Below are positions 63,593 to 64,000 of a stretch of DNA of 64,000 bases, piece by piece. Position 1 is the stretch's first letter; each line of letters begins with the position of its first letter. The notes below the pieces were generated by a model. The model worked only from the letters and a program-made list of their open reading frames with translations, was not told where the DNA came from and did not search any database. The stretch comes from Danxiaibacter flavus (lineage in GTDB: Bacteria; Bacteroidota; Bacteroidia; Chitinophagales; Chitinophagaceae). The stretch covers positions 1,438,231 to 1,502,230 of the forward strand of contig NZ_JAULBC010000001.1 in assembly GCF_041060425.1 (NCBI RefSeq). Direction: 5' to 3'. Position numbers and translations under genes: made by a program.

Positions 63593-64000
63593 CTGTGAGC
63601 TATCAGCTATTAGCTTTCAGCTTTGGAACTGTCTCGCTCTGCTGATCCTCCAGGCTCTGCAGTGTTTTTTCTGTCGCCTCTGGCGACCAGGCATCGTTTC
63701 ATAAACGCTACAAGCGATAAAGTAGGCCGCGAAGCCAGGAGGCTTCGAAGAGTATAAAAGCTTCGCAGAGCGCAAACACAAAAGCCGTCCATTAATCGAA
63801 CGGCTTTTGTGTTATATCGTTGCTTCATCTTTCACTATTCACTATTCACTATTCAATGTCGTTGAAATAAGAGTTCTTTGAAAAAGTTGTTTATAAGCAG
63901 GTTGATTTCAATAAATTAGCGGCTCAAAAAATACTACTAAGATTATAGGGTAGCCACACTTAAAAATATAAACACACTGATTGACGATGAGCAATTTATC
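63593..64000. other. 3' spacer with repeats, terminator and a possible next gene start
   Basis: AGCTATCAGCTATTAGC units (63597-63623) follow SusD2. A palindromic GC-rich stretch with GAAGCCAGGAGGCTTCGAAG and CTTCG (63731-63765) follows, then a terminator at 63775-63813, then a TCACTATTCACTATTC arm (63829-63855). The right edge shows ATGAGCAATTTATC from 63987, which might start another protein, but too little is visible to call. Confidence 0.6.
63775..63813. terminator. strong hairpin terminator
   Basis: AACACAAAAGCCGT (63775-63788) and ACGGCTTTTGTGTT (63800-63813) form a perfect 14-bp stem with an 11-nt loop; T residues within the distal arm and ATAT after it make a likely terminator for the SusCD2 operon. 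Confidence 0.75.

Noticed and set aside
63610..63828. 72-codon minus-strand frame at the right end
   Set aside because: It covers the terminator and palindromic spacer and reads as low-complexity Arg/Ser/Leu; no support for coding.

Overview
The window looks like chromosomal DNA from an aerobic member of the Bacteroidota, most likely of the Chitinophagaceae. This is inferred from gene content: two SusC/SusD pairs each with an ECF sigma factor and a FecR anti-sigma factor, a moxR-bat cluster, HYC_CC_PP and DUF3347 copper-associated proteins, DUF1343, an OsmC/MetZ pair, and promoters of the TTG-N19-TAnnTTTG type. No ribosomal RNA, tRNA, transposase, phage gene or CRISPR array was seen.

Layout. 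1-2.3 kb: partial cytochrome c lipoprotein, divergent Crp/Fnr regulator, and a 12-TM oxidase-like membrane protein. 2.4-4.8 kb: a possible short minus-strand RNA and an ABC-F ATPase. 5-8 kb: DUF3347 protein and a TonB-dependent receptor. 8.4-19 kb: housekeeping genes (pnuC, OsmC, metZ, fmt, DUF1343 muramidase, FKBP isomerase, pepT, Gfo/Idh/MocA oxidoreductase) plus a yefM-yoeB toxin-antitoxin pair. 19-29.6 kb: ECF sigma-FecR-SusC-SusD followed by a sulfatase and a phosphodiesterase-like hydrolase, apparently a uptake locus for a sulfated/phosphorylated nutrient. 30-36.5 kb: YtxH protein, di-heme cytochrome, a large DPE2-like glucanotransferase with a lysine-rich N-terminal extension, dipeptide epimerase, thioredoxin-like protein. 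36.7-44.6 kb: moxR, DUF58, an outer-membrane barrel, DUF4381, batA, a batB-batC fusion and batD. 47-55.6 kb: a copper/silver export cluster (HYC_CC_PP, HMA protein, CusA, CusC-like channel, two CusB-like adaptors). 55.6-63.6 kb: a FabH-like synthase and a second sigma/FecR/SusC/SusD locus.

The most unusual feature is in the spacers. Many intergenic gaps are filled by short, degenerate, word-like tandem units (GTACGATGT; AAAGCTTAAAGCC; AGTCAAAAGTAAAAATTC; ATTGACAATTGAAAATGG; GGTGAATAGTGAA; GTGCGAATGTGC; AGGTGTGAGGTATC). They usually appear as inverted pairs: one arm starts right after a stop codon and the complementary arm ends just before the next gene or at the 3' end of a convergent gene. 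Two pairs contain perfect inverted matches of 30 and 32 bp. One such element (about 139 bp) sits inside cusA and splits it into two ORFs; removing it exactly restores one reading frame of about 1,060 codons. Another set brackets the toxin-antitoxin module, which is also flanked by direct copies of a 115-125 bp stretch ending in the same terminator. I see no enzyme in this window that would mobilise these elements; they are the best candidate here for an undescribed system.
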